Assembly: GCF_000702885.1 (NCBI RefSeq)
Contig: NZ_JNKO01000014.1
Span: 1-64,000 of the forward strand
Origin: Oribacterium sp. P6A1
GTDB taxonomy: Bacteria; Bacillota; Clostridia; Lachnospirales; Lachnospiraceae
DNA: 64,000 nt
Reading direction: 5' to 3'
The position numbers and the translations under genes were made by a program. The notes under the pieces are model-generated. The model did not search any database. It was not told the origin of the DNA and saw nothing but the letters and a program-made list of their open reading frames with translations. This document shows, piece by piece, positions 50,556-58,977 of this stretch. Each line of letters opens with the position of its first letter. Positions within the stretch are counted from its first letter, which is position 1.

Positions 50556-52040
50556 ATGTTTAAAAAAGGTTTTGACAATGACAAGTATCTGAAGATGCAA
50601 TCTGAGCATATCAGAGAGCGTATTTCAAAGTTCGGAGGCAAATTGTATCTTGAATTCGGAGGCAAGCTTTTCGATGATTATCACGCATCAAGAGTTCTGC
50701 CCGGATTCCAGCCTGACAGTAAGATCCGCATGCTCACTCAGTTAAAAGAGGATGTTGAGATCGTTGTCGTTATCAATGCCGGTGATATAGAAAAAAACAA
50801 GGTAAGAGGAGACCTGGGCATCACCTATGATATGGATGTTCTTCGTCTCATCGACGCTTTCAGAAGCTACGGTCTTTTCGTAGGTTCTGTAGTACTCACA
50901 AGATTCGACGGCCAGGAAAGTGCCATTGCATACCAGAAGAAGCTTGAAAGCCTCGGAGTAAAGGTATATCGTCATTATCCTATCCAGGGATATCCGGGAA
51001 ACCTTCCTCTCATCATCAGCGACGAGGGCTTCGGAAAGAACGAATACATCCAGACCACCCATTCCCTTGTTGTAGTTACCGCTCCTGGTCCCGGATCAGG
51101 AAAGATGGCTGTATGTCTTTCACAGCTCTACCAGGAGAACAAGCATGGTGTAAAGGCAGGATATGCGAAATTCGAGACATTCCCAATCTGGAATATACCT
51201 CTTAAACATCCTGTAAACCTTGCTTACGAGGCCGCCACTGCAGACCTTAACGATGTAAACATGATCGACCCTTACCATCTGGAGGCCTACGGCAAGACAA
51301 CTGTAAACTATAACCGCGACGTAGAGGTATTCCCTGTGCTCAATGCCATGTTCCAGCGCATCTACGGTGAGTCTCCTTACAAGTCACCTACAGACATGGG
51401 CGTAAACATGGCAGGCTACGGTATCGTGGATGATGATAACTGCTGCTATGCATCACGTCAGGAGATCATCCGCCGCTACTACACAGCCCTTTGCGATCAC
51501 AGAAAAGGTGACGGTTCACAGCAGGTTATCGATAAGATACAGCTTCTTATGGAGCAGGCCAATATCTCTCCGGATGACAGACCTGTCATCGCTGCCGCAA
51601 AGCAGAAGGCCGAGCTCACAGGGGAGCCTGCTGCCGCAATAGAGCTTTCAGACGGAACAGTAGTAACAGGAAAGACCTCAACTCTTCTTGGTGCATGTTC
51701 GGCTATGCTTTTAAATGCCCTCAAGGTTCTCGGAGGCATCGAAGACTCAGTGAACCTCATTTCGAGAGAGATCATCGAGCCTATACAGCACCTGAAAACA
51801 GAGCATCTTGGCAATCATAACCCCCGCCTTCATACTGACGAGATACTTATCGCTCTTACCATATGTGCCACAACAGATGACAATGCCGAGAAGGCCATGC
51901 AGCAGCTTGAGAAGCTTAAGGGATGTGAAGTACACAGCTCGGTTATCATTTCAGAAGTAGATGCCCGTACTTTCAAGAAACTGGGTGTTAATGTTACCTG
52001 CGAGCCTCAGTACCAGACATCAAAGCTTTTCCACAACTGA
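50556..52040 (+). CDS. DUF1846 domain-containing protein
   Basis: 494 residues with AAGGGAG about 11 nt upstream. FKKGFDNDKYLKMQSEHIRERISKFGGKLYLEFGGKLFDDYHASRVLPGF and VTAPGPGSGKMAVCLSQLYQE (near residue 180) mark the DUF1846 family, a highly conserved, soluble Firmicutes protein with a P-loop-like segment and a kinase-like N-terminal fold. Function is not known; it may bind nucleotides. Full length for the family. Codons are moderately biased, indicating good expression. It stands alone between a promoter and a terminator. Confidence 0.9.
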   Translation: MFKKGFDNDKYLKMQSEHIRERISKFGGKLYLEFGGKLFDDYHASRVLPGFQPDSKIRMLTQLKEDVEIVVVINAGDIEKNKVRGDLGITYDMDVLRLIDAFRSYGLFVGSVVLTRFDGQESAIAYQKKLESLGVKVYRHYPIQGYPGNLPLIISDEGFGKNEYIQTTHSLVVVTAPGPGSGKMAVCLSQLYQENKHGVKAGYAKFETFPIWNIPLKHPVNLAYEAATADLNDVNMIDPYHLEAYGKTTVNYNRDVEVFPVLNAMFQRIYGESPYKSPTDMGVNMAGYGIVDDDNCCYASRQEIIRRYYTALCDHRKGDGSQQVIDKIQLLMEQANISPDDRPVIAAAKQKAELTGEPAAAIELSDGTVVTGKTSTLLGACSAMLLNALKVLGGIEDSVNLISREIIEPIQHLKTEHLGNHNPRLHTDEILIALTICATTDDNAEKAMQQLEKLKGCEVHSSVIISEVDARTFKKLGVNVTCEPQYQTSKLFHN

Positions 52041-52108
52041 TGCTTTTTTAGTGGTTCACGGGTGACTGAAACCGGTTATCTTATATATTTTATATTCTTT
52101 TAGTTATC

Positions 52109-52146
52109 AAAAAGCCCCGCAGCACTTTCTGCTGCCGGGCTTTTCT
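52109..52146 (+). terminator. Terminator of the DUF1846 gene
   Basis: AAAAGCCCCGCAGCA / TGCTGCCGGGCTTTT, about 15 bp with one mismatch, CTTTC loop, TTTTCTG tail. Confidence 0.88.
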
Positions 52147-52243
52147 GTATATTGGCACCAACAGTCAGGATGTCCCGCTGTGCCGGTGTTGCCCCTGTGA
52201 TTTTAATATGCTAGAATATTTTTTAATGTAGGTGCTGTTACAG

Positions 52244-52319
52244 TTGCCGACTTATAATCTAAATCATTATGATAGTGTGAAGGATTTCCTTCATGACTAT
52301 ATGCCGCATTTCAGCGGCA
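52244..52319 (+). promoter_or_regulatory. Promoter and two-hairpin leader of pyrH
   Basis: TTGCCG (52244-52249), 18 bp, TATGAT (52268-52273). The leader then has TGAAGGA-TT-TCCTTCA (52278-52293) and GCCGC-ATTTCA-GCGGC (52303-52318) before the ribosome site at 52325. Confidence 0.55.
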
Positions 52320-52335
52320 GAACGGAGAATTATTT

Positions 52336-53040
52336 ATGTCAGATAAGCGCAGAGTTATGCTGAAGCTTTCCGGTGAGGCACTTGCCGGCGAAAAGCACTT
52401 CGGTTTTGACGATGACACCATAAGAGAAGTAGCTCAGGAAGTTAAATCTGCTGTAGACGAAGGTGTGGAAATCGCCATCGTTATAGGCGGGGGAAATTTC
52501 TGGAGAGGACGCCAGTCCGAGGCAGTGGACAGATATAAGGCAGATCAGGTGGGAATCCTCGCTACAGTCATGAACTGTATCTATGTCTCAGAGATATTCC
52601 GCACCCAGGGTATGAAGACCATGGTCATGTCATCAATAGAGATTGGAGATATGGCAGAACTTTTCAATAAAGATAAGGCTATTAAGGCTATGGCAGAGGG
52701 AACTGTTGTATTCTGTGCAGGAGGAACCGGACATCCTTACTTCTCAACCGATACAGGCGTTGTACTTCGCGCGGTTGAGCTTGAATGCGCTGAGATCCTT
52801 CTTGCAAAGGCAATAGACGGAGTTTACGATTCAGATCCTAAGATAAATCCTGATGCAAAGAAGTATGATACTCTTTCCATTCAGGAAGTAGTTGACAAGC
52901 GTCTCGGAGTCATCGACCTTGCAGCTTCTGTTATCTGCATGGAGAACCACATGCCTCTCGCAATTTTCTCACTTAATGAGAAGCACGGCATTTCAAATGC
53001 ATTAAAGGGTCAGATCACCGGAACCAGAGTGACTGCCTAA
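52336..53040 (+). CDS. pyrH: UMP kinase
   Basis: 234 residues with CGGAG upstream. KRRVMLKLSGEALAG at the start, VIGGGNFWRGR near residue 53, GILATVMNCIYVSEIF, FCAGGTGHPYFSTDTGVVLRAVEL and KAIDGVYDSDP match bacterial PyrH of the amino-acid-kinase fold. It makes UDP from UMP. First gene of the pyrH-frr-uppS-cdsA-dxr-rseP-ispG-polC run. Confidence 0.97.
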   Translation: MSDKRRVMLKLSGEALAGEKHFGFDDDTIREVAQEVKSAVDEGVEIAIVIGGGNFWRGRQSEAVDRYKADQVGILATVMNCIYVSEIFRTQGMKTMVMSSIEIGDMAELFNKDKAIKAMAEGTVVFCAGGTGHPYFSTDTGVVLRAVELECAEILLAKAIDGVYDSDPKINPDAKKYDTLSIQEVVDKRLGVIDLAASVICMENHMPLAIFSLNEKHGISNALKGQITGTRVTA

Positions 53041-53143
53041 GGGTTAAGCATTATATTAATATACCTGTCATTCCCGCAAAATACGGGCTCACAGAGTTTT
53101 TCAACCAGGACATTACCCTTAAACGGGTTTAGGAGGAATAATT

Positions 53144-53698
53144 ATGGATGATCAATTTACTATCTACATCGAAAAGATGCACAAGACTCACGACAATCTC
53201 ATGTCAGAGCTCGCTACCATTCGTGCAGGCCGTGCGAACCCCCATGTTCTTGACCGTATCATGGTAGATTACTACGGAACACCTACACCTATTCAGCAGG
53301 TTGGTAACGTTTCCGTTCCTGAGGCACGTCTTATTCAGATCCAGCCATGGGACAAGACATTACTGAAGGAGATCGAGAAGGCTATCAATATGTCAGAGCT
53401 CGGCATCAACCCTACAAACGACGGTACAGTTATCCGCCTTGTATTCCCTGAGCTCACTGAGGAGAGACGTAAGGAGCTCACAAAGGACGTTAAGAAGAAG
53501 GGCGAGGAAGCCAAGATTGCCATCCGTAATATCCGCCGTGATGCCATGGACCTTGCCAAGAAGCTTGAGAAGTCTTCAGAGATGACAGAGGATGACCTTA
53601 CACGTGCAACAAAGGATATTCAGGAGCTCACAGACCATATGTGTGAGAAGATTGACAAGTCTGTTGAAGCCAAGAACAAGGAACTCATGACAGTCTGA
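53144..53698 (+). CDS. frr: Ribosome recycling factor
   Basis: 184 residues behind AGGAGG. KMHKTHDNLMSELATIRAGRANPHVLDRIMVDYYGTPTPIQQVGNVSVPEARLIQIQPWD is the RRF signature; the C-terminus is a long helix bundle (RRKELTKDVKKKGEEAKIAIRNIRRDAM). It splits post-termination ribosomes with EF-G. Biased codons. uppS begins 1 nt after the stop. Confidence 0.97.
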   Translation: MDDQFTIYIEKMHKTHDNLMSELATIRAGRANPHVLDRIMVDYYGTPTPIQQVGNVSVPEARLIQIQPWDKTLLKEIEKAINMSELGINPTNDGTVIRLVFPELTEERRKELTKDVKKKGEEAKIAIRNIRRDAMDLAKKLEKSSEMTEDDLTRATKDIQELTDHMCEKIDKSVEAKNKELMTV

Positions 53699-53699
53699 T

Positions 53700-54452
53700 A
53701 TGGAAAATGTTAATGATATTATAGATAACGAAGGACGCTCTATTCCTGACCACATTGCCATCATTCTTGATGGCAACGGAAGATGGGCACAGCGCAGGGG
53801 ACTTCCGAGAGCCATGGGACACAAACAGGGCTGTGAAACCCTCGAAACCATTATCGGTGACTGTGCAAAGCTCGGCGTAAAGTACCTCACGGTATACGGA
53901 TTTTCCACCGAAAACTGGAAGCGATCCGAAGAAGAGGTCGGAGCCCTCATGAAGCTTTTCCGTTTTTATATGGTAAAGCTTGTTAAGGTTGCCAATGAGC
54001 ACAATGTGCGCCTTCGTATGATTGGTGAAAAAAGCAGATTTGCCCCCGATATCCAGGAAGGTATAACCAGACTGGAAAACGAAACCAGGGACAATACCGG
54101 AATGACATTTGTCTTTGCTGTGAACTACGGTTCAAGAGACGAAATAGTCAGAGCCATAAGAAAGTATACTATAGAGGCTCTCAAATCCGGAAAATCAGAA
54201 GAAGAGATCGAAGCTCTTACCGAGCAGGAATTTGCCGGCTATCTCGATACTGCAGGTATGCCTGATCCGGATCTCGTTATACGAACCTCCGGGGAATTCC
54301 GTATTTCCAATTATCTTCTCTGGCAGAGCGCATACACAGAGTACTATATCACGCCTGTACTTTGGCCTGATTTCAACAAGGCAGAACTGCTTAAGGCCAT
54401 TGACGATTTCAACGGCCGTGAACGTCGTTTCGGCGGCAGATTAAAAAAATAA
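53700..54452 (+). CDS. uppS: Isoprenyl (undecaprenyl) diphosphate synthase
   Basis: 250 residues. HIAIILDGNGRWAQRRGLPRAMGHKQGCETLETI near residue 18 gives the substrate-binding Asp and Asn-Gly-Arg-Trp motif; YLTVYGFSTENWKRSEEEVGALM and PDPDLVIRTSGEFRISNYLLWQSAYTEYY follow. It builds the C55 lipid carrier for wall synthesis. The N-terminal NVNDIIDNEGRSIP is ordinary. A hairpin at 54461-54493 follows. Confidence 0.96.
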   Translation: MENVNDIIDNEGRSIPDHIAIILDGNGRWAQRRGLPRAMGHKQGCETLETIIGDCAKLGVKYLTVYGFSTENWKRSEEEVGALMKLFRFYMVKLVKVANEHNVRLRMIGEKSRFAPDIQEGITRLENETRDNTGMTFVFAVNYGSRDEIVRAIRKYTIEALKSGKSEEEIEALTEQEFAGYLDTAGMPDPDLVIRTSGEFRISNYLLWQSAYTEYYITPVLWPDFNKAELLKAIDDFNGRERRFGGRLKK

Positions 54453-54460
54453 TTTTTGGC

Positions 54461-54498
54461 ACAGGCTTCTTTCACACAGGAAAAGAAGCCTGTCTTTA
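54461..54498 (+). terminator. Hairpin between uppS and cdsA
   Basis: ACAGGCTTCT / AGAAGCCTGT, 10-bp perfect stem with a 13-nt loop, then CTTTAG. A weak or leaky terminator; the pathway genes on both sides normally share transcription. Confidence 0.6.
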
Positions 54499-54584
54499 GT
54501 ATGAAAAAATATAGCAGAAGACGGTGCATGTCACTCACGTAATATTATGTATTGTATTTCTGCCAATGAAAGTTTAGAGATAAC

Positions 54585-55439
54585 ATGGATGAAAATTTGA
54601 AAAAAGATCATAATGAGAAAAAAATGAGCTCCTTCATCACACGTCTCATCAGCGGAATCATACTGGTTCTTTGTGCCGTGGTGATAGTTCCTTTGGGTGG
54701 ACTTCCTCTTTTTCTTCTCACATTCATCATTTCCATGATAGGGCTTTTTGAGCTCTACAGAGTATTCGGGATCGAAAAACGCTCCCTGGGACTGGTGGGC
54801 TACTTAACAACCATATCCTACTATGTGATAGTCTGGTTCAACAAAAACGAATATTTCACTCTTATGGTGGTCTTAAGCCTTATGGCTCTTATGGCTTTTT
54901 ACGTGATTTCATATCCCACCTATAAGATATCAGCAGTGGCAAAGGCCTTCATGTCTGTGTGCTATGCCGGTATCATGATGAGCTACCTGTATCAGACAAG
55001 AGCCATGCCCGACGGAGCTTATCTGGTCTGGCTTATTTTCCTTGCCAGCTGGGGTTCGGATACCTGCGCCTACTGTGCCGGAATGCTCTTCGGTAAACAT
55101 AAGATGACCCCTATCCTCAGTCCTAAAAAGACCATTGAGGGTGCTGTGGGCGGAATACTTGGAGCCGCACTTTTAGGTTTCGTATACGCCACCATATTCA
55201 GGAACCGTTTCGCCTTTATCCTGAATCCGGGAGCCACCTGTGCCATAGCCTGCGGCATAGGCGCTCTTATTTCCATGGTGGGTGATCTGACAGCTTCAGG
55301 AATTAAAAGAGATTATTCGGTTAAGGATTACGGAACTCTGATTCCGGGCCACGGAGGAATCATGGACAGATTTGATTCTCTGATCTTCACCGCCCCGGCA
55401 GTGTTCTTTGCCTTATCCTTCTTCAATATATCATCTTAA
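54585..55439 (+). CDS. cdsA: Phosphatidate cytidylyltransferase
   Basis: 284 residues with seven or eight membrane helices. The C-terminal signature SWGSDTCAYCAGMLFGKHKMTPILSPKKTIEGAVGGILGA and MVGDLTASGIKRDYSVKDYGTLIPGHGGIMDRFDSL is the CTP-transferase motif. It makes CDP-diacylglycerol for phospholipids. The first 18 residues are charged (KKDHNEKK). Ribosome site AGAGA is weak. Confidence 0.95.
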   Translation: MDENLKKDHNEKKMSSFITRLISGIILVLCAVVIVPLGGLPLFLLTFIISMIGLFELYRVFGIEKRSLGLVGYLTTISYYVIVWFNKNEYFTLMVVLSLMALMAFYVISYPTYKISAVAKAFMSVCYAGIMMSYLYQTRAMPDGAYLVWLIFLASWGSDTCAYCAGMLFGKHKMTPILSPKKTIEGAVGGILGAALLGFVYATIFRNRFAFILNPGATCAIACGIGALISMVGDLTASGIKRDYSVKDYGTLIPGHGGIMDRFDSLIFTAPAVFFALSFFNISS

Positions 55440-55465
55440 TTAAAGTGAAATGGAGTTCTATAATA

Positions 55466-56623
55466 ATGAGAAATTTAGTCATACTCGGATCCACCGGTTC
55501 CATCGGTACACAGACCATCGATGTCATCAAGGACGATCCTGAAATAAAAGTCACCGGTCTTGCCGTTTACGGCTCTGTAGATAAGCTTAAGGAGCAGGTG
55601 GAAAAGCTTCATCCCGAAGCAGTTTGTATCTACGACGAGAAAAAGGCAGAGGCATTTAAAGCCTTCGGCCTTCCGGTAAAAGTCCTTTCCGGTATGGATG
55701 GTCTCATAGAGATCGCCACCATGGATAGCTGTGATGAGGTGGTTGTTTCCGTAGTGGGAATGATAGGTACCAGACCTACCATTGCTGCTCTTAAGGCAAA
55801 GAAGAGAGTTGCTCTTGCCAACAAAGAAACTCTTGTATGTGCAGGACATATCATCATGCCTCTGGCTTCGGAGTGCGGTATAGAGATAAAACCCATTGAT
55901 TCCGAGCACAGCGCCATATGGCAGTCACTTACGGGAGAACCTCATAACCGTATAGAAAAGATTCTGCTTACTGCTTCAGGAGGTCCTTTCAGAGGAAAGA
56001 AGCGAGAAGAACTCCGGGGCAAGACCAAGGAGGATGCTCTGAAGCATCCAAACTGGGCAATGGGCAGAAAGATAACCATAGATTCCTCCACCATGGTCAA
56101 CAAAGGTCTCGAGGTACTGGAAGCTCACTGGCTCTTTGATGTTCCCGTGGACATGATAAAGGTGGTTGTCCAGCCTCAGTCCATCGTTCACTCAGCTGTT
56201 CAGTATGTTGACGGTTCCGTTAAGGCACAGCTTGGTCTTCCTGATATGAGAATTCCTATAGAATATGCGCTTTATGCCCCTGACCGTCATCCCCTTCCTG
56301 AGGACAGAAGACTTGATCTTGCAGAACTTGCAAAACTTACATTCGAGGATCCCGATATGGAGACCTTCAAGGGTCTCGCCCTTGGTTATCGTGCAGGAAG
56401 ATTAGGTGGCTCCATGCCTACTGTCTATAATGCTGCAAATGAAGAAGCCGTTGCCATGTTCCTGGAAGACCGCATAGATTTTCTTGAGATAGCGGATGTT
56501 ATTGAGGAAGCCATGGACGCACACGAGAAAGACATTATCCCGTCACCTACCCTTGAAGAGATTCTCTCCATCGAGGAGTGGGCGAGAAACTATGTAAAGA
56601 CCAACTCAAAGATCGTACGATAA
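55466..56623 (+). CDS. dxr: 1-deoxy-D-xylulose 5-phosphate reductoisomerase
   Basis: 385 residues from the ATG behind GGAG (10 nt); the frame from GTG 55445 lacks a site. RNLVILGSTGSIGTQTIDV binds NADPH; ALANKETLVCAG and KPIDSEHSAIWQSL hold metal and substrate residues; LTASGGPFRG and HPNWAMGRKITIDSSTMVNKGLEVLEAHWLFDV complete the family. First committed step of the non-mevalonate isoprenoid route, matched by ispG downstream and uppS upstream. Confidence 0.97.
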   Translation: MRNLVILGSTGSIGTQTIDVIKDDPEIKVTGLAVYGSVDKLKEQVEKLHPEAVCIYDEKKAEAFKAFGLPVKVLSGMDGLIEIATMDSCDEVVVSVVGMIGTRPTIAALKAKKRVALANKETLVCAGHIIMPLASECGIEIKPIDSEHSAIWQSLTGEPHNRIEKILLTASGGPFRGKKREELRGKTKEDALKHPNWAMGRKITIDSSTMVNKGLEVLEAHWLFDVPVDMIKVVVQPQSIVHSAVQYVDGSVKAQLGLPDMRIPIEYALYAPDRHPLPEDRRLDLAELAKLTFEDPDMETFKGLALGYRAGRLGGSMPTVYNAANEEAVAMFLEDRIDFLEIADVIEEAMDAHEKDIIPSPTLEEILSIEEWARNYVKTNSKIVR

Positions 56624-56639
56624 GAATAGGAGATGTGAT

Positions 56640-57830
56640 TTGAGTATAATCGTAGCCATACTTGGATTAAGTTTTTTAATATTCTTTCATGAGCTTGGAC
56701 ACTTTCTGGCAGCCAAAATCTGCCATGTCGGTGTCCTTGAGTTTTCAATCGGAATGGGCCCACGATTAGTGAGCCGTGTATGGAAAAACACCCGTTATTC
56801 CCTGAAGCTGCTTCCCATAGGCGGAAGCTGTGCCATGCTTGGGGAAGATTCCGCAGGCTCCGGCGATTTCTCTACTGCTGAAGGAAAGGAGCTTTCCGAG
56901 CTTGAGGGGGACCCCCTTATAGATTATGACGGCGTCCGCTTCCGTAAATCAGAAATAGAGAAATATAATTTTCAGAACAAACCAGCCCATCAAAGATTCT
57001 TTATCTGTATAGCCGGTGTTCTGAACAACTTTATCCTCGCCGCAATCCTTGCGGGAATCATCGTTTTTTTCTGCGGCTATGACAATTTGTACGTATCCGT
57101 TCCTTCTGAGGGAAACATCGCATCGGAAAACGGATTTGAGGACGGAGATATTTTCAGATCCATAGGTTTCCATGATAAAGGCCAGTCCTTCACCCCGGGT
57201 TACAGGGATCTTTTTATATGGAGTTATGTTAATAACGAGTATTTCGATGACTCCACAATCCTAGATGCGGTTGTCATAAGAAACGGCGAGAAAAAGACCA
57301 TCAGCTTTAAGCCTCATTTTGATGAAGCATCACAGAAGTATATGCTGGGAATTAGTTTCTACGGAGGAAGATTTGCCGCCGGGAATCTTTATGAGTTTTT
57401 AACAGATACATTTTACGAAGTAAGATATAATGTAAACATTGTCATCCAGAGCCTCGGACTCATCGCGAGAGGCAGGGTTCAGCGGAATGAGGTCATGGGA
57501 CCTGTGGGAACCGTCACTGTCATGGGAAACACCGTGGAGCGCTCAACCAAATATGGTTTTTTCAATGCTTTCCTGGTGCTTCTGGAGCTTCTCGTCATGA
57601 TCTCCTCAAACCTCGGAATCATGAACCTGCTGCCCATACCTGCACTGGATGGCGGAAGGCTTATATTTATTACTTTCGAGATGCTTTCAAGAAGAAAGCT
57701 TGACCCTTCCATCGAAGACCGCATAAACCAGGCCTGGATGGTGGCACTGCTTGTGCTCATGGCACTTATTATGTCAAATGACATATGGAATATATTCTCA
57801 GGCGCCTACGCGTCTGTACTTGGAGGTTAA
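56640..57830 (+). CDS. rseP: RIP metalloprotease (site-2 protease)
   Basis: 396 residues from a TTG start behind AGGAGATG. FLIFFHELGHFLAAKICHVGV is the zinc HExxH helix; FSIGMGPRLVSR and IGGSCAMLGED follow; one PDZ-like domain (residues 150-240) and the LDG motif MNLLPIPALDGGRL near residue 330 complete an intramembrane protease. It cuts transmembrane anti-sigma factors and signal peptides. Starts 16 nt after dxr; ispG ribosome site overlaps its end. Confidence 0.94.
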   Translation: MSIIVAILGLSFLIFFHELGHFLAAKICHVGVLEFSIGMGPRLVSRVWKNTRYSLKLLPIGGSCAMLGEDSAGSGDFSTAEGKELSELEGDPLIDYDGVRFRKSEIEKYNFQNKPAHQRFFICIAGVLNNFILAAILAGIIVFFCGYDNLYVSVPSEGNIASENGFEDGDIFRSIGFHDKGQSFTPGYRDLFIWSYVNNEYFDDSTILDAVVIRNGEKKTISFKPHFDEASQKYMLGISFYGGRFAAGNLYEFLTDTFYEVRYNVNIVIQSLGLIARGRVQRNEVMGPVGTVTVMGNTVERSTKYGFFNAFLVLLELLVMISSNLGIMNLLPIPALDGGRLIFITFEMLSRRKLDPSIEDRINQAWMVALLVLMALIMSNDIWNIFSGAYASVLGG

Positions 57831-57833
57831 AAA

Positions 57834-58895
57834 TTGTTACCAAGAGAAAATACAAAGGTTGTTTCCATCGGAAACGTTAAGATCGGCGGTGAAAATCCCA
57901 TCGCCATCCAGTCTATGTGCAATACAAAGACCGAGGATGTAAAGGCCACAGTGGAGCAGATTCTGAGACTTGAAAAGGCTGGCTGCCAGATTATCCGCTG
58001 TACGGTTCCTACCGCTGAAGCCGCAAAGGCTTTTAAGGAGATAAAGTCACAGATCCATATCCCTCTTGTTGCGGATATCCATTTCGACTACAAGATGGCC
58101 ATAGCTGCCATAGAGAACGGAGCTGATAAGATCCGTATCAATCCGGGAAACATCGGTTCAAACGAAAAAATCCAGGCTGTTGTGGACTGTGCAAAGGAGC
58201 ACGGTGTCCCTATCCGCGTTGGTGTCAACTCAGGTTCTCTTGAGAAGGATCTCATAGAGAAATACGGCGGACATGTTACAGCAGAAGGCATAGTGGATTC
58301 CGCTCTTGACAAGGTAGCCCTCATAGAAAGCATGGGCTATGACAATCTGGTGATTTCCATCAAGTCTTCAGACGTACTTATGTGTGCAAAGGCTCATGAG
58401 CTTATAGCTCCGAAGACCAGACACCCACTTCATGTAGGTATCACCGAATCCGGTACCGCATGGTCAGGAAATATCAAGTCCTCCATCGGTCTCGGTATCA
58501 TCCTCGGTCAGGGAATCGGAAACACCATCAGAGTTTCATTAAGCGCCGATCCTGTTGAGGAAATCAAGTCGGCAAAGCTCATTCTCCGTACCCTCGGTTT
58601 AAGAAAGGGCGGCATAGAAGTTGTTTCATGCCCGACCTGCGGAAGAACCAACATTGACCTTATCTCTCTTGCAAACGAGGTTCAGACTCTTGTGGAAGAG
58701 TACGATGATAAGAAGAACCTGAAGGTGGCTGTTATGGGCTGCGTGGTCAACGGACCGGGAGAGGCCAGGGAAGCCGACATCGGAATCGCCGGCGGAAAGG
58801 GAGAGGGTCTCCTGATCAAAAAGGGCGAGATCATCCGAAAGGTTCCTGAAGCAGAGCTTCTCAGCACACTGAGAGAAGAAATTGCAAAAATGTAA
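57834..58895 (+). CDS. ispG: 4-hydroxy-3-methylbut-2-enyl-diphosphate synthase
   Basis: 353 residues from a TTG start with GGAGG 8-9 nt upstream, 3 nt after the rseP stop. GNVKIGGENPIAIQSMCNTKTED and PLVADIHFDYKMAI, then RINPGNIG, are the TIM-barrel blocks; CPTCGRTNIDL near residue 265 and MGCVVNGPGEAREADIGIAGGKGEG give the three Cys and Glu of the 4Fe-4S cluster. Second-last step of the DXP route. A long hairpin follows. Confidence 0.97.
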   Translation: MLPRENTKVVSIGNVKIGGENPIAIQSMCNTKTEDVKATVEQILRLEKAGCQIIRCTVPTAEAAKAFKEIKSQIHIPLVADIHFDYKMAIAAIENGADKIRINPGNIGSNEKIQAVVDCAKEHGVPIRVGVNSGSLEKDLIEKYGGHVTAEGIVDSALDKVALIESMGYDNLVISIKSSDVLMCAKAHELIAPKTRHPLHVGITESGTAWSGNIKSSIGLGIILGQGIGNTIRVSLSADPVEEIKSAKLILRTLGLRKGGIEVVSCPTCGRTNIDLISLANEVQTLVEEYDDKKNLKVAVMGCVVNGPGEAREADIGIAGGKGEGLLIKKGEIIRKVPEAELLSTLREEIAKM

Positions 58896-58907
58896 TTACA
58901 GCGGAAC

Positions 58908-58954
58908 AATATGAATTATGATTTCGTGCTTGCACGAAAAGCATAATTCATATT
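58908..58954 (+). terminator. Long AT-rich hairpin between ispG and polC
   Basis: AATATGAATTATG (58908-58920) pairs with CATAATTCATATT (58942-58954); inside, TTTCGTGC pairs with GCACGAAA, giving a stem of about 20 bp with one bulge. No T-run, so termination is uncertain; it may be an mRNA stability or RNase III site. Confidence 0.6.
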
Positions 58955-58977
58955 AACCATTCAATTTTAGAGAGGGG

